Shown: positions 54,099 to 63,506, counted from the first letter of the stretch. The stretch is DNA of 64,000 nucleotides from Octadecabacter ascidiaceicola (GCF_900185015.1 NZ_FXYD01000004.1:124001-188000); one strand, 5' to 3'. The notes: generated from the sequence alone by a model not told the origin. Translations and numbers: made by a program.

Positions 54099-54962
54099 AT
54101 GCGATACGAGAGTCCGGCAACAATCGAGAATGCGGTCGATTTGTTGGCAAATTCAGACGGCCACGCTTTCGTGCTTGCAGGGGGGACCGACCTGTTAGTT
54201 CGGATGAAAGGCGATGATTTTAATGCAAGCCTTGTGGTTGATATTAAGTCGGTCGATGGGATGGGTCAGATCGAAGAGACCGCAGATGGTTTCGTAATTG
54301 GCGCAGCGGTGCCTTGCGCCGCACTGTCAGAGCACGCGGCGCTGGTTGCGGCTTGGCCCGGTGTGGTTGAAGCCGCGAATCTAATCGGTTCCACACAGGT
54401 GCAATCGCGCTGCACAATGTCTGGCAATCTTTGCAATGCATCACCAGCGGCAGATAGCGTTCCGGCGATGGTCGCCGCGAATGCGCAGGCGCGCATTATT
54501 GGGCCGGATGGACGGCGCACGATTGATGTGGCTGATGTCCCAACCGCGCCGGGGCAAACGTCGCTTGCGAAGGGTGAGATCATCGAGGCGATCTTGTTGC
54601 CAAAACCTGGGGCGCGAACTGGCGACGCATATTTGCGTTTTATTCCGCGCACCGAGATGGACATCGCCGTCGTCGGCGCGGCTGTTAACCTAACGTTGGA
54701 TACGGACGGCACCGTGCAAACGGCGCGGGTTGTTCTCGGGGCTGTTGCGCCGAGTGTTGTTGTCGTAGACGCGGCTGCTGATGCCCTTCTGGGAAGCAAG
54801 TTGAGTGAGGACACATTGAAGTCTGTTGAAGTTGCTTGCGTCGCGGCGAGCAACCCGATTGATGACAAACGCGGTACCGTTGAATTTAGAAACCAAGTCG
54901 CGGGCGTGCTGGGGCGTCGTGCCGCTGCAATCGCATTTGAACGCGCAGGGGGCCAATCATGA
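54099..54962 (+). CDS. Molybdenum hydroxylase, FAD-binding (medium) subunit
   Basis: A 287-residue CoxM/XdhB-type subunit passing electrons from the molybdenum centre to FAD. FVLAGGTDLLVRMK is the FAD-binding N-terminal motif and GSTQVQSRCTMSGNLCNASPAAD the second FAD segment (in two parts). ATG 54099 follows AGGAGGA. It is the first gene of a medium-small-large operon. Confidence 0.92.
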   Translation: MRYESPATIENAVDLLANSDGHAFVLAGGTDLLVRMKGDDFNASLVVDIKSVDGMGQIEETADGFVIGAAVPCAALSEHAALVAAWPGVVEAANLIGSTQVQSRCTMSGNLCNASPAADSVPAMVAANAQARIIGPDGRRTIDVADVPTAPGQTSLAKGEIIEAILLPKPGARTGDAYLRFIPRTEMDIAVVGAAVNLTLDTDGTVQTARVVLGAVAPSVVVVDAAADALLGSKLSEDTLKSVEVACVAASNPIDDKRGTVEFRNQVAGVLGRRAAAIAFERAGGQS

Positions 54963-55441
54963 CATCGATAGCTGTATCCACGACCATCAATGGTGATGAT
55001 GTCGAATTTCTGTGTAACGCAGACGAAACGTTACTGGACGTTTTGCGCAATCGGCTTGGCCTGATGGGCGCGAAAGAAGGCTGCGGCACGGGAGATTGCG
55101 GCGCATGCAGCACGATAATGGACGGGCGCGTTGTTTGCTCATGCCTCGTGCTTGGGGCCGAAACGCAAGGACGCGAGATCGAAACGATTGAGGGGATGTC
55201 GGAGGGGCAAGACCTGCATCCGCTTCAGGCTAAGTTCATCGAACATGCAGCGCTGCAATGTGGAATCTGCACGCCGGGTTTCTTGATGGCAGCCAAAGCA
55301 TTGCTTGCGGCCCACCCAGATCCGAGTGAAGAAGAAATTCGGTTTTGGCTGGCAGGGAACCTGTGTCGTTGCACTGGTTACGACAAAATCGTTCGCGCCG
55401 TGCAAGGCGCCGCTGCCGAGATGAGAGGAGCAAAAACATGA
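54959..55441 (+). CDS. Molybdenum hydroxylase, [2Fe-2S] (small) subunit
   Basis: A 160-residue CoxS-type subunit with two [2Fe-2S] clusters: plant-ferredoxin-like KEGCGTGDCGACS with a later Cys, and the helical-domain motifs QCGICTPGF and CRCTGYDKI. All eight cysteine positions appear intact. ATGA overlap with the medium subunit. Confidence 0.95.
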   Translation: MTSIAVSTTINGDDVEFLCNADETLLDVLRNRLGLMGAKEGCGTGDCGACSTIMDGRVVCSCLVLGAETQGREIETIEGMSEGQDLHPLQAKFIEHAALQCGICTPGFLMAAKALLAAHPDPSEEEIRFWLAGNLCRCTGYDKIVRAVQGAAAEMRGAKT

Positions 55442-57702
55442 CCTTTGATCCCAGCTACAAAGAACAAGGCCTTAAATCCGTCGGTACGAGGCCACTGCGC
55501 CCGGACGGTGTAGATAAAGTCACTGGTCGCGCGCGCTATGGTGCGGATTTCAACATGCCAGGGCAGTTGGTCGGGCGCGTGCTGCGTAGCCCTCATGCCC
55601 ACGCACGGATTGTTCGCATTGATACGTCACAGGCTGAGGCGCTAAAGGGTGTGAAAGCTGTCGTCACCGCTGCCGATCTGCCGGACCAGAGCAATGGCGA
55701 TGCCGCAACTTTTGCGGTTCTCGACAATTGTATGGCGCGCAAAAAGGCAATGTATGACGGGCACGCGGTTGCGGCTGTGGCAGCTATTGATGCTTCGGTG
55801 GCGAAGGCTGCGCTTAAGTTGATTGTGGTGGAGTACGAAGTCTTGCCCCACGTCGTAGACGTGGATGTTGCAATGGCTGCCGATGCGCCGGTGCTGGACG
55901 AAACAGTTTTCACAACGGGTGTAGAACCTGCGCCGAAAACCCCATCGAACGTAGCGAACCGGTCCGAGTTTGGCCACGGTGATGTAGAGGCCGGATTTGC
56001 CAAGGCCGACATGATCGTTGAGCGCAACTACAAGACCGAACAGACCCATCAAGGCTACATTGAGCCGCACGCTTGTGTGGCCAATTGCAACAGCGATGGC
56101 ACTGCCGACCTATGGGTCTGTACGCAGGGGCCGTTTGTCTATCGTCAGGTCTGCGCGGATCTTTTGGGGCTGGATGTGTCGAAACTGCGCGTTACTTCGT
56201 CCGAGATCGGTGGCGGTTTTGGTGGAAAAACCCATGTCTGGGCCGAACCTGTCGCGCTGGCGTTGTCGCGCAAAGCAGGGCGGCCTGTGAAACTGGTGAT
56301 GACACGGGAGGAAGTGTTCCGCGCCTCTGGCCCGACAAGCGCCACGTCTATCGACGTCAAGATCGGGGCGAAGAAGGACGGAACTATCACTGCAGCCGAA
56401 GCGACGTTGCGCTACACCAGCGGACCTTATGCGGGCATGTGGGCTGAACTGGGCGCGATGACGTCGTTTGCCTGTTATGACCTTGAAAATGTTAAAACGG
56501 TCGGCTGGGAAGTCGTTGTAAACCGCCCGAAAGTGGCGGCGTATCGCGCGCCCTCAGCGCCTATGGCGGCTTTTGCGATTGAAAGTGCGGTGGATGAGCT
56601 GGCACATAAGATTGGCATGGATGCGGTTGATTTCCGCATCAAGAACGCGGCCAGCGATGGCAGCAAATCCTCCTACGGACCGGTCTATGGCCCCATTGGG
56701 ATTGGCCCGACGTTGGAAGCCGCCAAATCGCATCCGCATATGTCCGCCCCACTTGGCGAAAACCAAGGGCGTGGCATGGCCTGTGGGTTCTGGTTCAACT
56801 TTGGTGGGCAAACCTGCGTGGACCTTAACATCGGTGCGGATGGCACGGTGACGATTGCTGTGGGTACGGTGGATGTGGGCGGATCACGGGCCTCGCTGTC
56901 GCTGATCACGGCTGAGGAGTTGGGCATTCCCTATGAAAACGTAAAAGCCATCGTCGCGGATACGTCTTCACTGGGGTATAACGATATGACCGATGGCAGC
57001 CGTGGCACGTTTTCAAGTTCTATGGCCGCGATTTCGGCGGCCCGTAATGCGATCCAAGTGATGCGAGAACGGGCGGCCACCATGTGGGACATTTCGGTAG
57101 ATGACATCATCTGGGAAGACGGCCACGCTAAGGCGGTCGGTGCAACCCATGACAACCTTGCACCTTTGTCAGTGGCCGATATCGCGGCAGAGGCTGGTAA
57201 TACCGGCGGGCCGATCGCAGGCCATAGTGAGTTGGTGGCGGACGGTGCTGGGGTGTCGTTCGGAACGCATATCTGTGACGTCGAAGTCGACCCAGAGACC
57301 GGTTCCACGCGTGTTGTGCGCTACACGGTCATTCAGGACGCGGGTAAAGCGGTGCATCCCGATTATGTCGAAGGGCAGTACCAAGGTGGTGCCGTGCAGG
57401 GTATCGGTTGGGCGTTGAACGAAGAATACGTCTACGGTGCTGATGGGCGTTTACAGAATCCGGGGTTCCTCGATTACCGCATTCCGGTTTGTTCAGATTT
57501 GCCGATGATCGACACGCAAATTCTTGAGATTCCAAATCCCAACCATCCTTACGGCGTGCGCGGTGTCGGTGAGACGTCGATTGTGCCACCACTGGCAGCC
57601 GTCGCGAATGCGGTGTCAAATGCGGTCGACGTTCGGATGTTCCACATTCCGGTCTCGCCACCACGGATACTGGCGGCGTTGAATGCGCAGGCAAAGGGGT
57701 AA
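55438..57702 (+). CDS. Molybdenum hydroxylase, catalytic (large) subunit
   Basis: A 754-residue molybdopterin-cytosine-dinucleotide-binding subunit. GGGFGGK (258-264) lies in the pterin-binding domain; the active-site loop is AYRAPSAP (368-375), and the catalytic Glu is in GVRGVGETSIVPP near the end. True form I CO dehydrogenases carry AYxCSFR here, so this is a member of the wider xanthine-dehydrogenase-like group with unknown substrate. ATG 55438 follows GAGGAGC; it overlaps the small subunit by 4 bp. Confidence 0.93.
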   Translation: MTFDPSYKEQGLKSVGTRPLRPDGVDKVTGRARYGADFNMPGQLVGRVLRSPHAHARIVRIDTSQAEALKGVKAVVTAADLPDQSNGDAATFAVLDNCMARKKAMYDGHAVAAVAAIDASVAKAALKLIVVEYEVLPHVVDVDVAMAADAPVLDETVFTTGVEPAPKTPSNVANRSEFGHGDVEAGFAKADMIVERNYKTEQTHQGYIEPHACVANCNSDGTADLWVCTQGPFVYRQVCADLLGLDVSKLRVTSSEIGGGFGGKTHVWAEPVALALSRKAGRPVKLVMTREEVFRASGPTSATSIDVKIGAKKDGTITAAEATLRYTSGPYAGMWAELGAMTSFACYDLENVKTVGWEVVVNRPKVAAYRAPSAPMAAFAIESAVDELAHKIGMDAVDFRIKNAASDGSKSSYGPVYGPIGIGPTLEAAKSHPHMSAPLGENQGRGMACGFWFNFGGQTCVDLNIGADGTVTIAVGTVDVGGSRASLSLITAEELGIPYENVKAIVADTSSLGYNDMTDGSRGTFSSSMAAISAARNAIQVMRERAATMWDISVDDIIWEDGHAKAVGATHDNLAPLSVADIAAEAGNTGGPIAGHSELVADGAGVSFGTHICDVEVDPETGSTRVVRYTVIQDAGKAVHPDYVEGQYQGGAVQGIGWALNEEYVYGADGRLQNPGFLDYRIPVCSDLPMIDTQILEIPNPNHPYGVRGVGETSIVPPLAAVANAVSNAVDVRMFHIPVSPPRILAALNAQAKG

Positions 57703-57947
57703 TGGTTGAGGTGACGCTCTGGGCAGGTTTGCGTCCACTGGCAGATCACCAAGAACGTGTCATGGTGGAGGCCTCAACGATCCGCGAGTTGTTGCGCAAG
57801 TTGCAAGATCGGTATCCGGGTTTGAAGGTGCCGTTCAAAAACGATGTCGCAGTGGCCATAAATGGCACGATCTATCGCGATGACTGGTCGCAACAGATTA
57901 GCAGCGACGACGAAGTGTTTTTATTGCGTAGGCTGGCGGGTGGCTAA
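57702..57947 (+). CDS. MoaD/ThiS-family small sulfur-carrier-like protein
   Basis: An 81-residue ubiquitin-fold protein ending in the required GG (LLRRLAGG). ATG overlaps the large-subunit stop by one base (TAATG). Its place in a molybdoenzyme operon suggests sulfur supply for molybdopterin or for the cofactor of this enzyme, but an unrelated role cannot be excluded. Confidence 0.85.
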   Translation: MVEVTLWAGLRPLADHQERVMVEASTIRELLRKLQDRYPGLKVPFKNDVAVAINGTIYRDDWSQQISSDDEVFLLRRLAGG

Positions 57948-57964
57948 AGACGCTGTAGCGTCTT
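57947..57964. terminator. Hairpin between the convergent Mo-hydroxylase and fahA operons
   Basis: AAGACGC (57947-57953), loop TGTA, GCGTCTT (57958-57964): a perfect 7-bp stem. Neither strand has a strong T-run, so termination may be weak or Rho-assisted, but its position between two stop codons fits a shared terminator. Confidence 0.55.
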
Positions 57965-57972
57965 GCGCATCG

Positions 57973-59226
57973 CTACCCAAAAGTGACGGCTGGTTTGATT
58001 TTACCGACACAAGTGCCGAAACCCACTTGGTATCCATCACCATGAGCCGCGCCAGTTAGTGTCAGCGTATCCCCATCTTCGATGAAGGTGCGTGTGTCGC
58101 CGGTGTCCAATGTCAGGGGCTCTTTGTCACCCCAGCTGAGTTCTAATAGTGACCCTCTCTCAGATGGGTCTGGGCCGGAAATTGTTCCTGAACCGATCAG
58201 GTCACCGGCGGTCATTGCGCAGCCTGAAGACGCATGATGTGCCAACTGCTGAGCCGCCGAATAATACATCATACGGTAGTTTGTTTTCGTGATTGTCGTA
58301 GCGTCTTTGCCATCGGGCGCGATCGTGACGGAAAGGTCGATATCATAGAGCATCGGACCGGGTTCAGTCAGGTAGGGCAGTAGATCTTTCTCGCGGTCTG
58401 GCGTCGTTGTGCGGAAGGGCTCCAAGGCGGCCTTCGTGACAATCCACGGGCTGATGGAGGTCGCGAACGCTTTTGCTTGAAAGGGACCGAGTGGCTGGTA
58501 CTCCCATGCTTGAATGTCGCGCGCGGACCAGTCGTTCAACAAGACGTAACCAAAGATCATATCATCGGCTTCTTGCACCGAAATCGGTTGCCCAATTGCG
58601 TTGGCCCCACCAACAATTGCGCCCATCTCTAATTCATAATCAAGCCGTTTGCAGGGGCCAAAGGACGGCATATCCGCATCAGGGGCCATGGTTTGGCCGT
58701 TTGGCCGGGTGATTTCGGTTCCTGAAACCACAACCGTTGATGCGCGGCCATTGTAGCCGATGGGGATGTGCAGCCAGTTTGGCGGCAATGCGTTTTCAGC
58801 CCCACGGAACATCGTTCCAACGTTGGTTGCGTGGTGTTTTCCGGCATAGAAATCCGTGAATTCCGACACCAAAAACGGCATGTGCATCTCGGCATCTGCC
58901 TGCGCGGTCAGGTAGTTTTCCAGTTGTTCTTGCTTGTCCGAATTGGACGCCAGTAAAGATGTCAATCGTTGCCGGAGACTGGCCCAAACTTCGGGGTTTA
59001 GCTCCATAACTTCGTTCCAGAATGGAACATCGAACAACGGGCTGTCATGAATATCAATCAAGCCAGCCTCTTCGAGGGCTGCAAGATCAAGGATCATGTC
59101 ACCGATCGCTACGCCGCACCTTGGCTCGGTTCCTGAAGTGGAGAACACGCCGTAAGGCAGATTGTTCAAAGGGAAGGGAGCCTGTGCGCTGTTTGCGCTT
59201 TGCACCCAGGATTTGAGCAATGTCAT
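57973..59226 (-). CDS. fahA: Fumarylacetoacetase
   Basis: A 417-residue hydrolase splitting fumarylacetoacetate to fumarate and acetoacetate, the last step of tyrosine/homogentisate breakdown. Blocks seen: NLPYGVFSTSG, DFYAGKHHATNVGTMFRG (metal and catalytic His), LDYELEMGAIVGG and NDWSARDIQAWEY. It is 17 bp after hmgA. Maleylacetoacetate isomerase is not in this operon. Confidence 0.96.
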   Translation of the reverse strand: MTLLKSWVQSANSAQAPFPLNNLPYGVFSTSGTEPRCGVAIGDMILDLAALEEAGLIDIHDSPLFDVPFWNEVMELNPEVWASLRQRLTSLLASNSDKQEQLENYLTAQADAEMHMPFLVSEFTDFYAGKHHATNVGTMFRGAENALPPNWLHIPIGYNGRASTVVVSGTEITRPNGQTMAPDADMPSFGPCKRLDYELEMGAIVGGANAIGQPISVQEADDMIFGYVLLNDWSARDIQAWEYQPLGPFQAKAFATSISPWIVTKAALEPFRTTTPDREKDLLPYLTEPGPMLYDIDLSVTIAPDGKDATTITKTNYRMMYYSAAQQLAHHASSGCAMTAGDLIGSGTISGPDPSERGSLLELSWGDKEPLTLDTGDTRTFIEDGDTLTLTGAAHGDGYQVGFGTCVGKIKPAVTFG

Positions 59227-59243
59227 ACCTCTACCTTCACGGT

Positions 59244-60602
59244 CTATTTCTTACCTGGTGTGCCATCGAATTTCTTTTCGATGTCGTCCCAACAGTCGAT
59301 GTAGTCGTCCTGTAGCGGCGCTTCTTTTCCGGCAAATGACGTGAGGTGTTGGGGGAACCGGGTTTCAAACATGAAGGACATAGTGTTGTCCAATTTTTCC
59401 GCTTTCAGGTTTGCATTGGACGCCCCTTCAAACGCGTTTTTGTCTGGACCATGTGGCAGCATCATATTGTGTAGCGACATGCCGCCCGGAATGAACCCTT
59501 TGGGCTTGGCGTCATACTGGCCATAAATATTGCCCATCAGCTCTGACATGACGTTCTTATGATACCAAGGTGGTCGGAACGTATCCTCGGCAACCATCCA
59601 GCGTTCGCGGAACAAAACGAAGTCAATGTTCGCAGTTCCATCCTGACCAGACGGCGCGGTCAACACGGTGAAAATGGATGGGTCGGGATGATCGAACAGG
59701 ACGGCCCCAACGGGACAATAGGTTTTCAGGTCGTACTTCACGGGCGCGTAGTTACCGTGCCAGGCGACGACATCTAGCGGGCTGTGACCGATCTTTGTTT
59801 CATGAAACTGGCCGCACCATTTGATCGTAACTGTGGATGCGACTTCACGATCTTCAAACGCAGCGACAGGTGTTTTGAAATCGCGCCGGTTTGCCATGCA
59901 GTTCGCACCAATTGGCCCTCTGCCCGGTAGCTCAAACTTCTGCCCATAGTTTTCACAAACGAAACCTCTGCACGGGCCATCAAGAACTTCGACGCGGTAA
60001 AGAAGGCCGCGAGGTATGACCGCGATTTCCTGCGGCTCGAGGTCAATTATGCCGAGTTCAGTGCAAAACCGCAGGCGCCCCTCTTGTGGAACGACAAGCA
60101 GCTCACTGTCGGCGGAATAGAAGTAACTGTCCTGCATACTTTGTGTGACGAGGTAGACATGGCTGGCCATGCCGACCTGGGTGTTCACGTCGCCTGCGGT
60201 GGTCATGGTTCGCATACCAGTCAGCCACGTCAGCGGCGCGTCGGAATGCGGGACTGGGTCCCAACGGTATTGACCTAGGCTGGTCACGTCGATTGGAATG
60301 TGCGGTGCAGATTTCCAGTAAGGGAGATCTATTCGATCGTAACGATGCGAGTGCTTTACTGACGGCCTAATCCGGTAGCACCACGTGCGTTCATTTTGAT
60401 GGCTCGGCGCGGTGAACGCCGTACCCGACAACTGTTCGCCGTAAAGACCGTAGTTGCATTTCTGTGGGCTGTTCATCCCTTGCGGTAACGCATCAGGGAG
60501 AGCTTCAGTTTCAAAATCGTTGCCAAATCCGGGCATGTACCCAGCATTAGGGCCGGGCAAAGAGGGGGCTTGTACCATTCCAGATAGCCTTACTTCTTCC
60601 AT
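59244..60602 (-). CDS. hmgA: Homogentisate 1,2-dioxygenase
   Basis: A 452-residue iron dioxygenase opening the homogentisate ring. [19 protein letters not shown] is the family N-terminus and [19 protein letters not shown] carries iron ligands. The start at 60602 (MEEVRLSG) is chosen; a later Met at 60578 is possible. It overlaps nothing but lies 4 bp from the upstream hypothetical gene. Confidence 0.96.
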   Translation of the reverse strand: MEEVRLSGMVQAPSLPGPNAGYMPGFGNDFETEALPDALPQGMNSPQKCNYGLYGEQLSGTAFTAPSHQNERTWCYRIRPSVKHSHRYDRIDLPYWKSAPHIPIDVTSLGQYRWDPVPHSDAPLTWLTGMRTMTTAGDVNTQVGMASHVYLVTQSMQDSYFYSADSELLVVPQEGRLRFCTELGIIDLEPQEIAVIPRGLLYRVEVLDGPCRGFVCENYGQKFELPGRGPIGANCMANRRDFKTPVAAFEDREVASTVTIKWCGQFHETKIGHSPLDVVAWHGNYAPVKYDLKTYCPVGAVLFDHPDPSIFTVLTAPSGQDGTANIDFVLFRERWMVAEDTFRPPWYHKNVMSELMGNIYGQYDAKPKGFIPGGMSLHNMMLPHGPDKNAFEGASNANLKAEKLDNTMSFMFETRFPQHLTSFAGKEAPLQDDYIDCWDDIEKKFDGTPGKK

Positions 60603-60606
60603 TACT

Positions 60607-61023
60607 TCAATCCTCGAAAACCATTTCAACTGCGGCCGCTGCTTTCTTACGTACCGCTGCTTCCGCGGTGCGCGCTAGCAAGAACGTACCTTTGATCCCG
60701 CTCATACTTGGAAAGTGCCAACGCCCCGTAATGCGTGTAGCTGTTGCATTGATCTGCCCTTCGTAGTGCGGGTGGTCGGTGTCTTCAAAGTCTGTGTAAG
60801 TTTTGACGAAGGAAACGTTTGACCCGCTGCGCGTTCCCGTCAAAACAGAAAGCAGTGTATCCGTTGCCTCGGGGCGAAATGTGTTCGGTTCGACAATTTC
60901 GCCTCGAAGGGTGCTGCCTGTTTCGATCAGGACCGCATCAAATGACACAGGAGTACCATGGGTAATGTTGTCGTAGTCAAACCGACCCGTCCAGCTGCCA
61001 CTTAAGGAGTCTGAACCTGCCAT
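60607..61023 (-). CDS. Hypothetical protein in the homogentisate operon
   Basis: A 138-residue protein I cannot name. [11 protein letters not shown] near the start, alternating strands, and [19 protein letters not shown] suggest a small beta-barrel of the kind seen in lipocalin-like stress proteins. No signal peptide. It lies between a LacI regulator and hmgA with gaps of only 3-4 bp, so it is co-expressed with homogentisate breakdown. Confidence 0.8.
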   Translation of the reverse strand: MAGSDSLSGSWTGRFDYDNITHGTPVSFDAVLIETGSTLRGEIVEPNTFRPEATDTLLSVLTGTRSGSNVSFVKTYTDFEDTDHPHYEGQINATATRITGRWHFPSMSGIKGTFLLARTAEAAVRKKAAAAVEMVFED

Positions 61024-61026
61024 ATG

Positions 61027-62052
61027 TCAGGCTTTGCGCAGCGTGTCGCCAAAGGACAGCGTCGGTGACAGCTCAACAACTTGGCCGTCGTCATTCGCGC
61101 CTTCTGCATTACGTGCCGCAATAATGCGCGCAGCGGTTTGCCCGATTTCACGACGACAGGCATCCATTGTCGCAAGCTGCAATGGCAAGCCGTCAAGTAG
61201 CTCGACGCCATTGAAACCGGCTAGACCGATTGTGTTTGGAATATCGGTGCCATTTTCATGCAGATAGATGAGCCCGCCCGCACCGATCATGTCGTTGGAA
61301 TAATACAGAAAATCCAAGTCTGGCGTGCGTTTTAGCATTGCGGCCGTCATCTCGCGCCCCTTCGCGAGAGCGGACCCACCGGAATAGAATTCCTGATCTG
61401 CGATCTCGATCCCACTTTTTGCGAGCGTCTGGGTAAACCCTTCGAACCGTTTGCGGGCACGGTGGTCGAGTGGCATTTTGGTGCCCATGAACCCGATCCG
61501 TTTGTATCCGGCCTTGATGATCTGATCAGCCATTAAGCGACCTGCGCGACGGTGCGAGATACCTACTGCGGTGTCGATCGCTTCGCCGTCTGTGTCCATG
61601 ATTTCCACAACAGGGATGCCCGCCTGATTCAGCATTGCACGTGATGCTTCGGAATGTTCAAGGCCCGCAATAATGACACCTGACGGACGCCACGAAAGCA
61701 TCTCAAACAAGACCTTCTCTTCCTTCTCGGGTTGATAATCTGTCACCCCGACAACGGGTTGAAGCTCGGTGCCCTCAAGCTCTTCGCTAATGCCGGACAG
61801 AACTTCGGGGAAGACCATGTTGCCCAAAGACGGGATGATGACGGCCACGAGATTGACCCGCTGGGACGCCAAAGCACCTGCAATCTTGTTGGGAACATAT
61901 CCCAGTCGCCGCGCCGCTTCTTGAACTCTCTCACGCGTTGCGGCGCTCACGTCGCCTTTTTTGCGCAAAACGCGGCTAACGGTCATTTCGCTTACACCGG
62001 ATGCCTCAGAGACATCACGTAGAGTAAGCGGGCGTTTAGAATGAGTCGGCAA
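61027..62052 (-). CDS. LacI/GntR-type transcriptional regulator
   Basis: A 341-residue regulator: LacI helix-turn-helix LTLRDVSEASGVSEMTVSRV with hinge GYVPNKIAGALAS, then a periplasmic-binding-like ligand domain (about 65-335). TTG 62052 is favoured since AGGA lies 8 bases upstream; longer readings are unsupported. As first gene before hmgA-fahA it probably controls that operon and itself, though the effector is unknown and gluconate-type regulators of similar sequence exist. Confidence 0.9.
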   Translation of the reverse strand: MPTHSKRPLTLRDVSEASGVSEMTVSRVLRKKGDVSAATRERVQEAARRLGYVPNKIAGALASQRVNLVAVIIPSLGNMVFPEVLSGISEELEGTELQPVVGVTDYQPEKEEKVLFEMLSWRPSGVIIAGLEHSEASRAMLNQAGIPVVEIMDTDGEAIDTAVGISHRRAGRLMADQIIKAGYKRIGFMGTKMPLDHRARKRFEGFTQTLAKSGIEIADQEFYSGGSALAKGREMTAAMLKRTPDLDFLYYSNDMIGAGGLIYLHENGTDIPNTIGLAGFNGVELLDGLPLQLATMDACRREIGQTAARIIAARNAEGANDDGQVVELSPTLSFGDTLRKA

Positions 62053-62082
62053 TGGCACTGTCCTGTAGAAGCTATACACAAA

Positions 62083-62096
62083 TGTTAGCGCCGATA
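62083..62096. promoter_or_regulatory. Candidate LacI-family operator
   Basis: TGTTAGCGCCGATA, 31-44 bases before the LacI-type start codon. The left half matches the common LacI-family consensus TGTTAGCGCTAACA completely; the right half is poor. It could serve autoregulation of the whole operon. Confidence 0.4.
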
Positions 62097-62154
62097 GTCG
62101 AGGATGTCCAAGCCCTTGCAGTAACCACGGTTCCACGGCAGATAGTCAAAACGT

Positions 62155-62231
62155 GGCCCCGTGGCTCAACTGGATAGAGCAGCCCCCTCCTAAGGGGCAG
62201 GTTGCAGGTTCGAATCCTGCCGGGGTCACCA
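62155..62231 (+). tRNA. tRNA-Arg (anticodon CCT)
   Basis: A 77-base cloverleaf with encoded CCA: acceptor GGCCCCG/CGGGGTC (one G-T), D arm GCTC/GAGC, anticodon stem GCCCC/GGGGC with loop CTCCTAA, T arm GCAGG-TTCGAAT-CCTGC. It reads AGG codons. No integrase is nearby. Confidence 0.97.
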
Positions 62232-62303
62232 CTATTAACCTAACATTGTCTTTTGGAGGCTTAGGCAGGTACAGTTTCCGCGGGGAAAGCGATAGGATTG
62301 GGT

Positions 62304-62642
62304 ATGCGTCAGGCCACAATAGACCTGATGATTGAGTTTGCCGTTGCGAGTTTGGCGACTGAAGATCATCGACGTATCAGAAAACTGGTGCGCGAACTGG
62401 CGCAAGTCTGGCCAAATGAGCCTGCGCTTGGCATCGCTTTTGCGATCACGTCAGCAGCTTCAACGATTGAGGATATGGTGGATACGCCTGATTCCGTGAA
62501 GTCAGTACAATTGGCGTATAGACTGGCGGCATTGGTTTCGGCAGATATCTACGCGATTCAACAGATGGGGCAGGTTCCGGCAAAGGGGCAAGATTTGCTG
62601 CATTTTTGGAAACGTGTTGATCCGTACTTCTTGGACGTCTAA
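62304..62642 (+). CDS. Hypothetical helical protein (112 aa)
   Basis: A soluble, all-helical-looking protein (for example DLMIEFAVASLATEDHRRIRK in two parts, then QLAYRLAALVSADIYAIQQMG). I do not recognise a domain. ATG 62304 sits 8 bases after AGGA; TTG 62298 is an alternative. It overlaps the stop of the convergent Tat protein by 4 bp. Confidence 0.7.
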   Translation: MRQATIDLMIEFAVASLATEDHRRIRKLVRELAQVWPNEPALGIAFAITSAASTIEDMVDTPDSVKSVQLAYRLAALVSADIYAIQQMGQVPAKGQDLLHFWKRVDPYFLDV

Positions 62643-63076
62643 GCGGCCCAGCCATAGCTGGGGTCAGTGACAACATGCGCCATAACTGCGTTAAACTTGC
62701 TCAGTAACGCTTGGTTTTCATTGCTCACGTCGTGCTTTGATTCAGTTTCGGCCGGAATCTCGGGCGCACGTTTGTCCCATGCTTGCCAAGCTCGTGTGGG
62801 TTGGGCCCGTCCGTCAAGACCGGGTGCATGAATGACACCACGCATGAGCATACGGTCCATGAGGCCCGAAGCGTCGCTGGGTGAGATGCGGAAAACGCGT
62901 GCGATATCTGCTGCGGATACACCGTTGTTCATTTGCGCATAAACGCAGGCCCAACCGTAGTGAAATGGAATGACCTTGGTTGTCCCAACTGCCGCAGCCT
63001 TCGCGAACGTTGGCACAGGGAATGTAGCTGCCCCCGCGCTTGCGGCGATGCCTTGCAAAAAATTACGGCGTTTCAT
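62639..63076 (-). CDS. Tat-exported hypothetical protein (paralogue 1)
   Basis: A 145-residue protein with a twin-arginine signal (MKRRNFLQGIAASAGAATFP) and a small helical body: HYGWACVYAQMNNGVSAADI, then a helix-turn-helix-like ARVFRISPSDASGLMDRMLMRGVI. The neighbour at 63063-63506 has the same layout, so the pair arose by duplication. ATG 63076 overlaps that gene by 14 bp. The function is unknown. Confidence 0.75.
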   Translation of the reverse strand: MKRRNFLQGIAASAGAATFPVPTFAKAAAVGTTKVIPFHYGWACVYAQMNNGVSAADIARVFRISPSDASGLMDRMLMRGVIHAPGLDGRAQPTRAWQAWDKRAPEIPAETESKHDVSNENQALLSKFNAVMAHVVTDPSYGWAA

Positions 63077-63506
63077 TTGCCGTCTCCTCAATTGTTGGCT
63101 CTGGCGTGGTTTCAATCTGGTCGTCTGTTTCATCCTCCTCAACCAGCGTGTCGAACACCTCTTTGGCGGTTTCGACAGCTTTCTTTGACTTGTTGAACAT
63201 ACCAGTAACGCCGCCACTCGGATACATTGGCTGAACTGCGGTTGCGCTGCCTGCGACTGGCAATTTGATGATGTTTCGACTGACCAGCTCTCCCATTAAG
63301 GCGTTCGCCTGTTCTGGACCGACCCGCAGCCATTTTTGGATGAGGGCAGGGCTCGCTTGGTTTTGCGCGCGGGCGTATAACGCCGCCCAGCCGACCTGCA
63401 TGGCATTGACTGGGGCTGTGGCCACTGGGACGGCCGCAGCGGGCAAGGGCAAGACTGGGATCACAGCCGCTGCTCCGGCGGAACGGAGAAAATCACGTCG
63501 TTTCAT
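63063..63506 (-). CDS. Tat-exported hypothetical protein (paralogue 2)
   Basis: A 147-residue protein: Tat signal MKRRDFLRSAGAAAVIPVLP, a matching body (GWAALYARAQNQASPALIQ, then WLRVGPEQANALMGELVSRNII), and a Pro/Glu/Thr-rich acidic tail (EEDETDDQIETTPEPTIEE) absent from paralogue 1. Transcribed first, overlapping paralogue 1 by 14 bp. The winged-helix-like body on an exported protein is odd. Confidence 0.75.
   Translation of the reverse strand: MKRRDFLRSAGAAAVIPVLPLPAAAVPVATAPVNAMQVGWAALYARAQNQASPALIQKWLRVGPEQANALMGELVSRNIIKLPVAGSATAVQPMYPSGGVTGMFNKSKKAVETAKEVFDTLVEEDETDDQIETTPEPTIEETANETP

Noticed and set aside
55438-57702. Annotating the large subunit as coxL (carbon monoxide dehydrogenase)
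   Set aside because: The active-site loop AYRAPSAP lacks the form I AYxCSFR signature and is typical of other xanthine-dehydrogenase-family enzymes.
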